Assembly: GCF_013459645.1 (NCBI RefSeq)
Contig: NZ_CP054861.1
Location: 3,770,001 to 3,834,000 of the forward strand
Reading direction: 5' to 3'
DNA length: 64,000 nt
Source of the DNA: Martelella sp. NC20
GTDB lineage: Bacteria > Pseudomonadota > Alphaproteobacteria > Rhizobiales > Rhizobiaceae
In this document: one piece after another, positions 48,987 to 59,106 of the stretch
How positions within the stretch are numbered: the first letter of the stretch is position 1
How the letters are laid out: each line of letters starts with the position of its first letter
The notes under the pieces: generated by a model
What the model was told of the DNA's origin: nothing
Seen by the model: only the letters and a program-made list of their open reading frames with translations
Databases searched by the model: none
Translations under genes and position numbers: made by a program

Positions 48987-49427
48987 CTATTCGGGCAGGA
49001 CCATATGCCCATTTTCATCCAGCGGCGAGAACGGGTTGAACGCCACTTCCCACAAATGGCCGTCCGGGTCCGCGAAATAGCCGCTATAGCCGCCCCAGAA
49101 CACCTTTTCGGCCGGCTTTACGATGCGCGCCCCGCAGCTTTCGGCGAAAGCCAGCGCCGCGTCGACTTCGGCTTCAGATTCGAGATTGTAGGCGAGCGCC
49201 ACACCTGAAAAGGACGAGGCGTTTTCTTCCACTCCCTCGATCCCGGCATCTTCCGCCAGCGCCTTTCTGCCGAACAGGCCGAGCACGATCCCGTCGAGCG
49301 CGAAGAAGGTCACGCTCTCCTGCGAGGCCGATGATCTGCTCCAGCCCAGCCGCTCGTAGAACGCTGTCGCCTCTGCGATGTCCTCCACGCCAAGCGTGAT
49401 CATGCTGATCCTGCGATCGAACTTCAT
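48987..49427 (-). CDS. VOC-family (glyoxalase/bleomycin-resistance-like) protein
   Basis: A 146-residue protein with two beta-alpha-beta-beta-beta modules. The segments I-T-L-G-V-E-D-I-A-E-A-T-A-F-Y-E-R-L-G-W and Y-S-G-Y-F-A-D-P-D-G-H-L-W-E-V-A are the conserved parts. The last segment keeps the typical metal-ligand Glu, but an N-terminal His ligand is not evident, so enzymatic activity is uncertain. The ATG at 49427 follows a GGGAGCGG Shine-Dalgarno. It is convergent with recQ, 10 bp apart. The substrate is unknown. Confidence 0.87.
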   Translation of the reverse strand: MKFDRRISMITLGVEDIAEATAFYERLGWSRSSASQESVTFFALDGIVLGLFGRKALAEDAGIEGVEENASSFSGVALAYNLESEAEVDAALAFAESCGARIVKPAEKVFWGGYSGYFADPDGHLWEVAFNPFSPLDENGHMVLPE

Positions 49428-49624
49428 CTGTACCGCTCCCAAGTTATGTTCTCTTTATGTTCCACAAATTGACGCGCAAAGTCAATCGCCAAAGCGCCTC
49501 TTGTACTGTGAAATTTCCCCATCATCGCGGCGCGATCCGCCGAACGATATGTGGTAACTAAATACCGTATTTTTAAGCGATTGATATAAAACAATTATTT
49601 TGGCTTTCGCGCCAATTTAGCCGC

Positions 49625-49653
49625 TTGACCATTGCCACGGACGCCTCTATACA
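49625..49653 (+). promoter_or_regulatory. Sigma-70-type promoter of rplM-rpsI
   Basis: TTGACC (49625-49630) and TATACA (49648-49653) are separated by 17 bases, close to the housekeeping consensus of alphaproteobacteria, with a preceding C giving CTTGAC. It would start transcripts near 49660, leaving a leader of about 108 nt before the L13 start. Confidence 0.7.
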
Positions 49654-49691
49654 ACCGCCAGCATATCCGGCAAGGCCGAATATGTGATCAG

Positions 49692-49711
49692 GCTTGGGCA
49701 TTTTCCCAAGC
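49692..49711 (+). promoter_or_regulatory. Leader hairpin of the rplM transcript
   Basis: GCTTGGG-CATTTT-CCCAAGC forms a perfect 7-bp stem with a 6-base loop in the 5' leader, 56 bp before the L13 start. L13 is known to control its own operon through the leader in some gammaproteobacteria; a similar role here is only a suggestion. Confidence 0.45.
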
Positions 49712-49767
49712 AAAGCAACAAGAAACGTCCACCCTTCGGGGCTGGAATTAAAATCGAGAGCAACACA

Positions 49768-50232
49768 ATGGTTACCTTCTCCCAGAAGCCCGCAGAGGTG
49801 GAAAAGAAGTGGATCGTGATCGATGCCGAAGGTCTCGTCCTCGGCCGTCTCGCTTCACTCGTCGCCATGCGCCTGCGCGGCAAGCACAAAGCCACCTACA
49901 CCCCGCATGTTGACGACGGCGACAATGTCATCGTCATCAATGCCGACAAGGTCGCCATGACCGGCAAGAAGTACACCGACAAGGTCTACTACTGGCACAC
50001 CGGCTATCCCGGCGGCATCAAGGAACGCACTGCGCGCCAGATCATCGAGGGCCGTTTCCCGGAACGCGTCATCGAAAAGGCTGTCGAGCGCATGGTTCCG
50101 CGCGGCCCGCTCGGCCGCCGCCAGATGAAGAACCTGCGCGTCTATGCAGGCACCAACCACCCCCATGAAGCCCAGCAGCCCGAAGCCCTCGACGTTGCCA
50201 AGCTCAACAAGAAGAATGTGAGGAGCGCATAA
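49768..50232 (+). CDS. rplM: 50S ribosomal protein L13
   Basis: A 154-residue ribosomal protein. The start [15 protein letters not shown] is of the rhizobial type; the core [14 protein letters not shown], the [13 protein letters not shown] block, and [10 protein letters not shown] are conserved. The ATG at 49768 follows a GAGAGCAA sequence. The last base of its TAA stop is the first base of the rpsI start (TAATG), the standard coupled rplM-rpsI pair. Confidence 0.98.
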   Translation: MVTFSQKPAEVEKKWIVIDAEGLVLGRLASLVAMRLRGKHKATYTPHVDDGDNVIVINADKVAMTGKKYTDKVYYWHTGYPGGIKERTARQIIEGRFPERVIEKAVERMVPRGPLGRRQMKNLRVYAGTNHPHEAQQPEALDVAKLNKKNVRSA

Positions 50233-50711
50233 TGGCCGATCTGTCCGATCTGAAGACGCTTGGCGACGTTGCGACCGCTGAAACCACCCCGGCAGCACCG
50301 GTTTATGTGCGCAAGGTTGACGACCTTGGCCGCGCCTATGCCACCGGCAAGCGTAAAGACGCCGTCGCCCGCGTATGGGTGAAGGCCGGCAGCGGCAAGA
50401 TCATCGTCAACGGCAAGGATTTTTCCGAATATTTCGGTCGTCCGGTCCTGCAGATGGTGCTTCAGCAGCCGATCGTCGCTGCCGCCCGTGACGGCCAGTT
50501 CGACATCGTCGCAACGGTTGCCGGCGGCGGCCTTTCCGGCCAGGCCGGCGCGGTTCGCCACGGCATTTCCAAGGCGCTGACCTATTTCGAGCCGGGCCTG
50601 CGTCCGGTGCTGAAGAAGGGCGGCTTCCTGACCCGCGACAGCCGCGTGGTGGAACGCAAGAAATACGGCCGCGCGAAAGCCCGCCGTTCGTTCCAGTTCT
50701 CCAAGCGCTAA
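50232..50711 (+). CDS. rpsI: 30S ribosomal protein S9
   Basis: A 159-residue ribosomal protein with an N-terminal extension of about 30 residues before the conserved [13 protein letters not shown]. The middle [19 protein letters not shown] and the C-terminal tail ending S-F-Q-F-S-K-R, which reaches the P-site tRNA in the ribosome, are intact. It overlaps rplM by one base and is followed by an intrinsic terminator. Confidence 0.98.
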   Translation: MADLSDLKTLGDVATAETTPAAPVYVRKVDDLGRAYATGKRKDAVARVWVKAGSGKIIVNGKDFSEYFGRPVLQMVLQQPIVAAARDGQFDIVATVAGGGLSGQAGAVRHGISKALTYFEPGLRPVLKKGGFLTRDSRVVERKKYGRAKARRSFQFSKR

Positions 50712-50749
50712 GCGCAGGCGGGCGCTGCCCGCTTCATTTGGAACTCATG

Positions 50750-50780
50750 AAAGGCGGAGCCCGGCGGCCCCGCCTTTTTT
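50750..50780 (+). terminator. Intrinsic terminator of rplM-rpsI
   Basis: AAGGCGG (50751-50757) and CCGCCTT (50770-50776) pair around a GC-rich loop and are followed by a run of six T residues. It begins 39 bp after the rpsI stop codon. Confidence 0.88.
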
Positions 50781-50814
50781 GCTGCTCTCCGCTCGACCTC
50801 TGCCGCAACTCGGA

Positions 50815-50824
50815 TTATCTATAA
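50815..50824. promoter_or_regulatory. BioR operator in front of bioR
   Basis: TTATCTATAA matches the BioR-binding palindrome known from Rhizobiales (TTATMKATAA). It ends only four bases before the bioR start codon, so bound BioR must cover the start region; it implies autoregulation. Confidence 0.85.
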
Positions 50825-50828
50825 TTCC

Positions 50829-51473
50829 ATGGCCAAACCGGAATCCATCGCCGCCCGCATCAGCCGCGCCCTTGCCGAACGGATCGTCTCCGGCGAGATC
50901 GCGGCAGGCGCGCCGCTCAGGCAGGACCATATCGCCGAGGAGTTCGGCGCCAGCCACGTTCCGGTGCGCGAGGCATTCCGGCGGCTTGAGGCGCAGGGTC
51001 TGGTGGAAAGCCAGCCGCGCCGGGGCGTCAGGGTCGCGGGCTTCAGCATGGAGGAGGTGCGCGAGATCGCCGAGATGCGTTCGGCACTGGAAGTGCTGGC
51101 GCTGCGCAATGCCGCCCCGCATCTCACCCGCGCCATTCTGGACGAGGCCGAGGATGCGACCCGCGCCGGCGATCAGGCGCGCGATGTCCAGGCATGGGAA
51201 GAGGCCAACCGCCGTTTTCACCGGCTGATTCTCGCCCCCTGCGCCATGCCGCGCCTGATGCGCAGCATCGACGATCTTCACACCGCAAGCGCCCGCTTCC
51301 TGTTTTCGGGCTGGCGCGCGGAATGGGAAACGCCGACCGATCGCGATCATCGCGCCATTCTTTCGGCGTTGAGCCGCGGCGATGTCGATGCCGCGGTCCT
51401 GCTTCTCGGCCGCCATGTGCAATGGATCGGCCAGAAGCCCGCCAAGTCGCAAACCGGCCGCGCAACCCGCTGA
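50829..51473 (+). CDS. bioR: Biotin regulator BioR (GntR family, FadR subfamily)
   Basis: A 214-residue repressor. The N-terminal winged helix has the GntR pattern I-A-E-E-F-G-A-S-H-V-P-V-R-E-A-F-R-R-L-E (about residues 35-54); the C-terminal all-helical FCD domain has D-A...H-R-L-I and D-R-D-H-R-A-I-L with probable metal-site histidines. The identity as BioR rests on its operators: the same TTATCTATAA palindrome stands before this gene and before the biotin transporter gene bioY, which follows on the same strand. BioR controls biotin synthesis and uptake in Agrobacterium, Brucella and relatives. It is preceded by almost no 5' leader and no clear Shine-Dalgarno, so a leaderless mRNA is possible. 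Confidence 0.88.
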   Translation: MAKPESIAARISRALAERIVSGEIAAGAPLRQDHIAEEFGASHVPVREAFRRLEAQGLVESQPRRGVRVAGFSMEEVREIAEMRSALEVLALRNAAPHLTRAILDEAEDATRAGDQARDVQAWEEANRRFHRLILAPCAMPRLMRSIDDLHTASARFLFSGWRAEWETPTDRDHRAILSALSRGDVDAAVLLLGRHVQWIGQKPAKSQTGRATR

Positions 51474-51637
51474 AATTCCGGGTTGCCGCCCGCCGGTATC
51501 TGGCGTGCGGGCAACGGCGCGTGACCTCAACCCGCGCCCGATCTTTCCCCGTTCTCCACAATAGTCTTCGGTCAAAAGAGGCCGGGGCTTGCTTTGCCTG
51601 CCGTTGTGTGGATTCCTTTAGAGATAGATTCTACAAA

Positions 51638-51647
51638 TTATCTATAA
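51638..51647. promoter_or_regulatory. BioR operator in front of bioY
   Basis: TTATCTATAA, identical to the site before bioR, lies within a longer palindrome AAATTA-TCTA-TAATTT, 18 bp before the bioY ATG. It should place the bioY-DUF1284 pair under biotin control. Confidence 0.88.
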
Positions 51648-51665
51648 TTTTGAAAGGCACGTCTC

Positions 51666-52235
51666 ATGCGTTCACTCACACCCGCCCTCCTGCTGGCGTT
51701 CAGCCCGCTTGCGCCGCAGAACCGCAGCCTCGCCTGGAAAGCCGCGGCCGTGGTCCTTGGCACCCTGGCCCTCGCGCTATCCTCCTATATCGCCGTGCCG
51801 ATGGTGCCGGTTCCGGTGACGATGCAGACATTCGCGGTAACGCTGATTGGCGCGCTTTATGGCTGGCGGCTCGGCGGTCTGACCATCATTGCCTGGCTGA
51901 TGGAGGGCGCTCTGGGTCTGCCCGTTCTGTCAGGCGGCGCCGCCGGCCTTGCCCATTTCATCGGCCCCACGGGCGGCTATCTCTTCGCTTTCCCGATCGC
52001 GGGCATGGTCACCGGCTTTCTGGCCGAACGCGGGTGGAACGGCCATCGCGTCGTCCTTGCCTTTCTGGCCATGCTTGCCGGCAATGCGCTTTGCCTTCTG
52101 CTCGGCGCGGCCTGGCTCTCGGCCATGATCGGCATTGGCGCGGCGATCACGGCAGGCGTCCTGCCCTTCCTCGTCGGCGCGGTATTGAAATCGGCACTCG
52201 CCACCGCCGCACTGAAGGGGCTTGCTCGCCGATGA
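51666..52235 (+). CDS. bioY: Biotin transporter BioY (substrate-binding S component)
   Basis: A 189-residue integral membrane protein with six predicted helices. The family motifs are seen in Y-I-A-V-P-M-V-P-V-P-V-T-M-Q-T-F (about residues 40-55), the G-A-L-Y-G segment, and G-P-T-G-G-Y-L-F-A-F-P-I-A. It captures biotin with high affinity, alone or with an ECF module; no bioM/bioN genes follow, so it may act alone or with components elsewhere. It is preceded by a BioR box and overlaps the DUF1284 gene by 4 bp. Confidence 0.95.
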   Translation: MRSLTPALLLAFSPLAPQNRSLAWKAAAVVLGTLALALSSYIAVPMVPVPVTMQTFAVTLIGALYGWRLGGLTIIAWLMEGALGLPVLSGGAAGLAHFIGPTGGYLFAFPIAGMVTGFLAERGWNGHRVVLAFLAMLAGNALCLLLGAAWLSAMIGIGAAITAGVLPFLVGAVLKSALATAALKGLARR

Positions 52236-52654
52236 CCATAAGGCTGCGCCCGCACCATCTCCTCTGCATGCTGACCTATGCGGGCAAGGGCTACAGCCCC
52301 GCCTTCACGGCCAACATGACGGCAATCGTGGGGCGGATCGCGGGCGGCGAGCCGATCGAAATCGTCTCAGGCGCGGATGATATCTGCAAGCCGCTGCTGG
52401 GAGAGGCAGACCCGCATTGCCACCGGGAAAGCGTCGGCGAGCGCGACCAGCGGGCTGCCCGAGATGTCGGCCGTCTGATCGGCGCCTCGGTCGGGCCTGG
52501 CACCCGGCTGAGGCTCGATGGAGCGGAAATCGCGCAGCTACGCACTGCATTCGTAAAAGATGACATTCGCAGCGCCTGCGGCGGCTGCGAATGGAGGAAA
52601 CTGTGCAGTCACGTCGCCTCGGCCGGGTTCGATATCTCCATGCTTGTTTCTTGA
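52232..52654 (+). CDS. DUF1284 protein co-transcribed with bioY
   Basis: A 140-residue soluble protein. It starts at an ATG inside the bioY stop (ATGA overlap), so the two are coupled and share the BioR operator. Conserved candidate metal ligands are R-P-H-H-L-L-C near the N-terminus (H8, H9, C12), C52, C63, and C116-x2-C119-x5-C125 near the C-terminus. This cysteine pattern suggests an iron-sulfur cluster or zinc site. The family has no assigned function; the operon suggests a link to biotin use or synthesis (biotin synthase needs sulfur and clusters), which is inference. Confidence 0.87.
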   Translation: MTIRLRPHHLLCMLTYAGKGYSPAFTANMTAIVGRIAGGEPIEIVSGADDICKPLLGEADPHCHRESVGERDQRAARDVGRLIGASVGPGTRLRLDGAEIAQLRTAFVKDDIRSACGGCEWRKLCSHVASAGFDISMLVS

Positions 52655-52707
52655 CAAGGCCTGTCCTCCCTTCGCAGACTTGCGATCATCGGCCGGAATC
52701 ACCGTCC

Positions 52708-52923
52708 ATGCTCATTTTGCATCTGGCGCTCATCCTCTCCGGCCCGGCGCTTCGCCGTCACTATCTTCGTATCGGATATTGGCTGAATCGGGTGGCGGGC
52801 GACATCATGATCCTGCTATCGCTGGACATCAGCGCCGAGGCAAGGCGCGGGCAAGGCAAGAGGCGGCGCCCGCGCTTCTCCATAGGCTTCTTGAAAAAAG
52901 AAAATTTGCAGGGTGCCCGTTGA
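52708..52923 (+). pseudogene. Probable remnant of a LysE/RhtB-type exporter gene (C-terminal end only)
   Basis: In the 298-bp gap between the DUF1284 and SDR genes, the frame from the ATG at 52708 reads L-I-L-H-L-A-L-I-L-S-G-P-A-L-R-R, then W-L-N-R-V-A-G-D-I-M-I-L-L-S-L. This resembles the last helix and turn of LysE-family exporters (L-N-R-x-S/A-G-x-x-L-I-x-L-G). The upstream parts of such a gene are absent, and the frame goes on into a basic, unrelated tail. I take it as a degraded fragment and not an active gene. Confidence 0.4.
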
Positions 52924-52952
52924 AGGCGCCTCGCCCGACCGGAGATCCTGCC

Positions 52953-53723
52953 ATGGCAATTCTTGACAGTTTTTCGCTTGATGGCCGCGTGGCGTTGATT
53001 ACCGGGGGGCGGCGCGGATTGGGCTTCGAAATCGCGCGGGCCTATTGCGAAGCTGGGGCCGATGTCGTCATTACCGGCAGGAATGCCGAAGGGCTGGAAG
53101 AGGCCTGCGCGCACCTGCGGTCAGCCGGAGGCAGCGCGGAATATGCTGCCTTCGACATCGCCGATCGCGCCGCCCGCGGCAAAGCACTGAACGACATTCT
53201 CCAAAGGCGCGGAAAGCTCGATATCCTTGTCAACAATGTCGGCGCGCGAGACCGGCGCAGCCTTGATGCCTTCACGGACGACGAAATCGCGGCTTTCATC
53301 GACACGGACCTGCTTGCGGCCGTTTCATTGTCTCGCGATGCCGCGAAAGCGATGAAGCAAAACGGCTACGGCCGACTGATTTTCCTGACATCCGTTCTGG
53401 GTGAGCTGGCCTTGCCCGGCGACAGTCTCTACCCCGTCGCCAAACAGGGCCTGGCCGGGCTCACGCGCGCGCTCGCCGTTGAATACGGCCCGTTCGGCAT
53501 TACCAGCAACGCCATCGCGCCCGGCATGTTCGCCACCGAAACTAACGCGCATCTCGCTACAGACGCAAAGATGCTGGAATTCACCAGAATGCGTGTGCCC
53601 CTGCAGCGCTGGGGCCGCCCGCCGGAGATCGCCGGCGCAGCGCTTTTGCTCGCCAGCGAAGCCGGCTCGTTCCTCAACGGCCAGACACTGACCGTCGACG
53701 GTGGCCATTCGGTGCGAATGTGA
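52953..53723 (+). CDS. Short-chain dehydrogenase/reductase (gluconate 5-dehydrogenase-like)
   Basis: A 256-residue classical SDR. The cofactor motif T-G-G-R-R-G-L-G (about residues 17-24), NNVGARD (about residue 92), catalytic Ser in F-L-T-S-V-L-G (about residue 146) and Tyr-Lys in Y-P-V-A-K (about residues 160-164) are present, and the C-terminal D-G-G-H-S-V-R is typical. The ATG at 52953 has a GGAGATCC Shine-Dalgarno. The substrate is not known; sugar acids such as gluconate are the nearest group, or 3-oxoacyl compounds. It is convergent with valS, 24 bp apart, and unrelated in function to the biotin genes upstream. Confidence 0.88.
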   Translation: MAILDSFSLDGRVALITGGRRGLGFEIARAYCEAGADVVITGRNAEGLEEACAHLRSAGGSAEYAAFDIADRAARGKALNDILQRRGKLDILVNNVGARDRRSLDAFTDDEIAAFIDTDLLAAVSLSRDAAKAMKQNGYGRLIFLTSVLGELALPGDSLYPVAKQGLAGLTRALAVEYGPFGITSNAIAPGMFATETNAHLATDAKMLEFTRMRVPLQRWGRPPEIAGAALLLASEAGSFLNGQTLTVDGGHSVRM

Positions 53724-53747
53724 TGACAACCGAGACCGGAACGGCCA

Positions 53748-56660
<2,913 letters not shown>

Positions 56661-56815
56661 GTCTTCGCCAATTCCTGACTGATAACAAAACCGGTGGAAC
56701 GCATGTCGCGCGCATCCGGATTAAACGGCGGCGGGCCGCCGCGGCTCCCGACACGGAACCGCGGCCCTTCGCAGCCTGTCGTTGTTAAGCGCTTGGCTTC
56801 AGGCCTGTCAACAAC

Positions 56816-56841
56816 AAAGCCGCCCCGGCAGGAGCGGCTTT
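56816..56841 (-). terminator. Probable terminator of popZ
   Basis: AAAGCCGC and GCGGCTTT are perfect inverted repeats around a 10-base loop (56816-56841). On the minus strand the stem ends in TTTGTTGTTG, a weak T-tract. It lies 22 bp after the popZ stop codon, before valS. Confidence 0.55.
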
Positions 56842-56863
56842 CACACGATGAACAAACGGATTT

Positions 56864-57628
56864 TCAGCGCTTCGCGTTGCGCATGCGTTCGATTTCCTTG
56901 CCGACCATCTCCTCGACGATCGACGGCATATGTTCCTCGATCCAGTCCCTGAGCAGCGGACGCAGTTCCTCGACCACGATTTCCTCGATCCTGCGCGCGC
57001 CCTCGCGATCAAGCGCGTCGGAGAGCGCGTGAAGCGCATTGCCGATCCGCTGCTCGGACCCCGCCGACAGCAGCCCGTCCTGATGCGATGTCGGCTCGGA
57101 GGCCTCGCCACCCGCATCACTTTCCTGATGCGCTCCGCCGGTCGCCTCACGGACCTGACGCGCGACCTCGCCGATCGTACCCGGATAGACCGCCTGACGG
57201 TCGAATTCGAGCGGATGCGGACCGGGTGATACCGACTGTCTTGCCTGCGGTTCAGGCGCCAGAGGCGTCTGGCCCGTTTCCGGGGTCTCCTGCTCGGCAA
57301 GGCCCGAATCCTGTCGGGCGTCCGCCTGCCTCGGCTGCTCGCGATCATCATCGAAGGTAAAGGCGGGGCGGCGTGATATGAAATCATTGTCGCCGATAGG
57401 CTCTGGATCCTGATCGGCTACCGGTGGCTCGCGCGTGTCGTGATCGCGCTCCTGCTGGCGCTGCGGCTCATGGTCGCCATAGCGGTTCTCTCTGGGCGCG
57501 GCAGCGTTGTCACGCGGGCCCGCCGCTCTCGGCGAACGCCCGACGTCGTCGCCGCTGTCGATAATCCGGCGAATCGAAGCGAGAATTTCTTCCATCGAGG
57601 GTTCTTGCTGCAATTTCGGCTGCGCCAT
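56864..57628 (-). CDS. popZ: Polar organizing protein PopZ (DUF2497)
   Basis: A 254-residue protein with the plan of PopZ: a short N-terminal helix (P-S-M-E-E-I-L-A-S-I-R-R-I-I-D, about residues 10-24) that binds client proteins, a long disordered acidic, Pro/Gln-rich middle (about residues 30-190), and a C-terminal helical oligomerisation domain with I-E-E-I-V-V-E-E-L-R-P-L-L and the final W-I-E-E-H-M-P-S-I-V-E-E-M-V. PopZ builds the hub at a cell pole, tethering the chromosome origin and polar regulators; in Agrobacterium it marks the growing pole. The ATG at 57628 follows a GGAAGG Shine-Dalgarno. Confidence 0.9.
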   Translation of the reverse strand: MAQPKLQQEPSMEEILASIRRIIDSGDDVGRSPRAAGPRDNAAAPRENRYGDHEPQRQQERDHDTREPPVADQDPEPIGDNDFISRRPAFTFDDDREQPRQADARQDSGLAEQETPETGQTPLAPEPQARQSVSPGPHPLEFDRQAVYPGTIGEVARQVREATGGAHQESDAGGEASEPTSHQDGLLSAGSEQRIGNALHALSDALDREGARRIEEIVVEELRPLLRDWIEEHMPSIVEEMVGKEIERMRNAKR

Positions 57629-57776
57629 TACAAACCTTCCCACGCGTTAACGTCGTCCCAAGCGTCGAATCGCCGACAACGATACGTCAGCTCCAGCCTT
57701 ATGAAGACCGAAACCGTCATATTTTCAGCGCTGTACACAGGATTTTCGGGACACGTAACGCAGAACTTCCGGATTA

Positions 57777-58448
57777 CTAGAATTCGAAGACCTTCACGCG
57801 CGCGAAACCGGGAAGCGGCTTGACGGCTGCATTGAAGGACGAGAGAGACGAAAACACATCGCCGTCGCGATGATAGATGACTGCCCGTGCGGCGTGGCCC
57901 ATGCCCTCGACACAGACGAGCCGGCCGCCATCGCGCAACTGGTTCAGCAGCGCGTCCGGCACCATTTCGACCGCGCCGTTGAGAAAGATCGCGTCATAGG
58001 GCGCCTCGGAGGGATAACCCTCGGGCAAACCGCCGCCGACCACCACCGCATTGTCATAGCCGAGTTCCAGGAATTTCGCGCTCGCGCTTTCGACGAGTTC
58101 GTCGTCGCTGTCGATGCCGACCACCGACTGAGCCAGCAGCGAAAGGATGGCGGCGGCATAGCCATCGCCCGCGCCGACCACGAGAACCACATCTTCCTTG
58201 GAAACGTCGAGAAGCTGGACCAGCTTGGCAAGCGGCGACGGCTCCATCATGTAGCGGGCGGGGCCTGCCTCGTTGGCGGGCTTCACGAGGATGTCCTCGT
58301 CAATATAGGCGAGCGGCCTGGATTGCGGCGGCAGGAATGCTTCCCTCGGAACGGCGAGAAAGGCCTCAAGCACCGGATGGGCTGTCACATCGGTCGGCCG
58401 GATCTGGTTCTCCACCATCTTCCTGCGCGCCGTTTCGAAATTCATCAT
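57777..58448 (-). CDS. Divergent protein-L-isoaspartate O-methyltransferase-like protein
   Basis: A 223-residue methyltransferase fold. The family start A-R-R-K-M-V-E-N-Q-I-R-P, A-V-P-R-E-A-F-L-P, and the SAM motif V-V-G-A-G-D-G-Y-A-A-A-I-L are present. But the region that in true Pcm proteins reads Q-T-I-S-x-P-Y-M, with the active-site Ser, reads G-P-A-R-Y-M-M-E-P-S-P-L-A. The isoaspartyl-repair activity is therefore doubtful. Several ATGs stand together (58454, 58448, 58445); I take 58448. In rhizobial relatives this gene is often next to tolC; here only 148 bp separate it from popZ. Confidence 0.82.
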   Translation of the reverse strand: MMNFETARRKMVENQIRPTDVTAHPVLEAFLAVPREAFLPPQSRPLAYIDEDILVKPANEAGPARYMMEPSPLAKLVQLLDVSKEDVVLVVGAGDGYAAAILSLLAQSVVGIDSDDELVESASAKFLELGYDNAVVVGGGLPEGYPSEAPYDAIFLNGAVEMVPDALLNQLRDGGRLVCVEGMGHAARAVIYHRDGDVFSSLSSFNAAVKPLPGFARVKVFEF

Positions 58449-58770
58449 GGCCATCAACCTCGCAAACATTCGCCCTTCTGCGCCGTCCTGACGCACAAGA
58501 TGTTTTCATAGATGCGCTGCCGCCCGCATGCAAGACGGGAGATAGTTTCATGCAAAAAAGCGGCAAGAAAGAAGGCGCACCGGAATGCGCCTTCCCGCAA
58601 GTTGGGCAATCTGTATGGCGCTCCCGCCGATAGGCTCAAAATTCCTGCCAGCAACCGGGGTGGAAAGCGAACAAACTGCCACACCACCCGCCGCCGATAC
58701 GTTCCCGACTGCCACACCCGCGCAGAAACTCAGGTAACTTCAGATATTTGGATAAGTGAAAAAGGTAAGA
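58449..58770. other. Intergenic region between the Pcm-like gene and tRNA-Cys
   Basis: A 322-bp stretch with no supportable ORF. It contains a perfect 9-bp hairpin GAAGGCGCA / TGCGCCTTC (58571-58594). On the minus strand this is followed by TTTCTTGCCGCTTTTTT, which could end transcripts from tRNA-Cys. Two copies of GTGTGGCAGT-type sequence (complement) occur near 58677 and 58707. The Pcm-like promoter is on the left side. Confidence 0.5.
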
Positions 58771-58844
58771 TGGAGGCCTCGGCCGGAATCGAACCGGCGT
58801 GCAAGGATTTGCAGTCCTCTGCGTAACCACTCCGCCACGAGGCC
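58771..58844 (-). tRNA. tRNA-Cys (anticodon GCA)
   Basis: A 74-nt cloverleaf on the minus strand, from GGCCTCG at the 5' end to CGAGGCC-T-CCA at the 3' end, the CCA being encoded. The anticodon loop reads CTGCAAA (anticodon GCA), the D-loop has GAGTGGTTA-type sequence and the T-arm is CCGGTTCGATTCCGG. The acceptor stem pairs fully. Confidence 0.96.
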
Positions 58845-59106
58845 AAACATTTATCGATCGAAGGGTTGGCGGGGATTTAGAATGATTTAATTTGATTTGC
58901 AATAGCGCTGCCCGGCACGATTTCATTTTATTTCGCGAAGTTGCGCCGTTCGCCTGCGGGCGCGTTAAAACGGAGCGCTTCTGGTCAGGCCTCGCCTCCT
59001 GATATCGTCAACCCCATCGAAAGGCAGCGCTTCAGGCTTAAAACGCCGTGCGAATCGGATAGTGTTGAATGAAAGCGATGAATGTGTCGCAACCGTGGGG
59101 GGACGA

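Larger units (their letters stand above)
49428..49767. other. Divergent intergenic region before rplM
   Basis: This 340-bp stretch, more AT-rich than its neighbours, carries the promoter of the VOC gene (minus), the promoter of rplM (49625-49653) and the rplM leader with a hairpin (49692-49711). I see no ORF with coding features in it. Confidence 0.6.
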
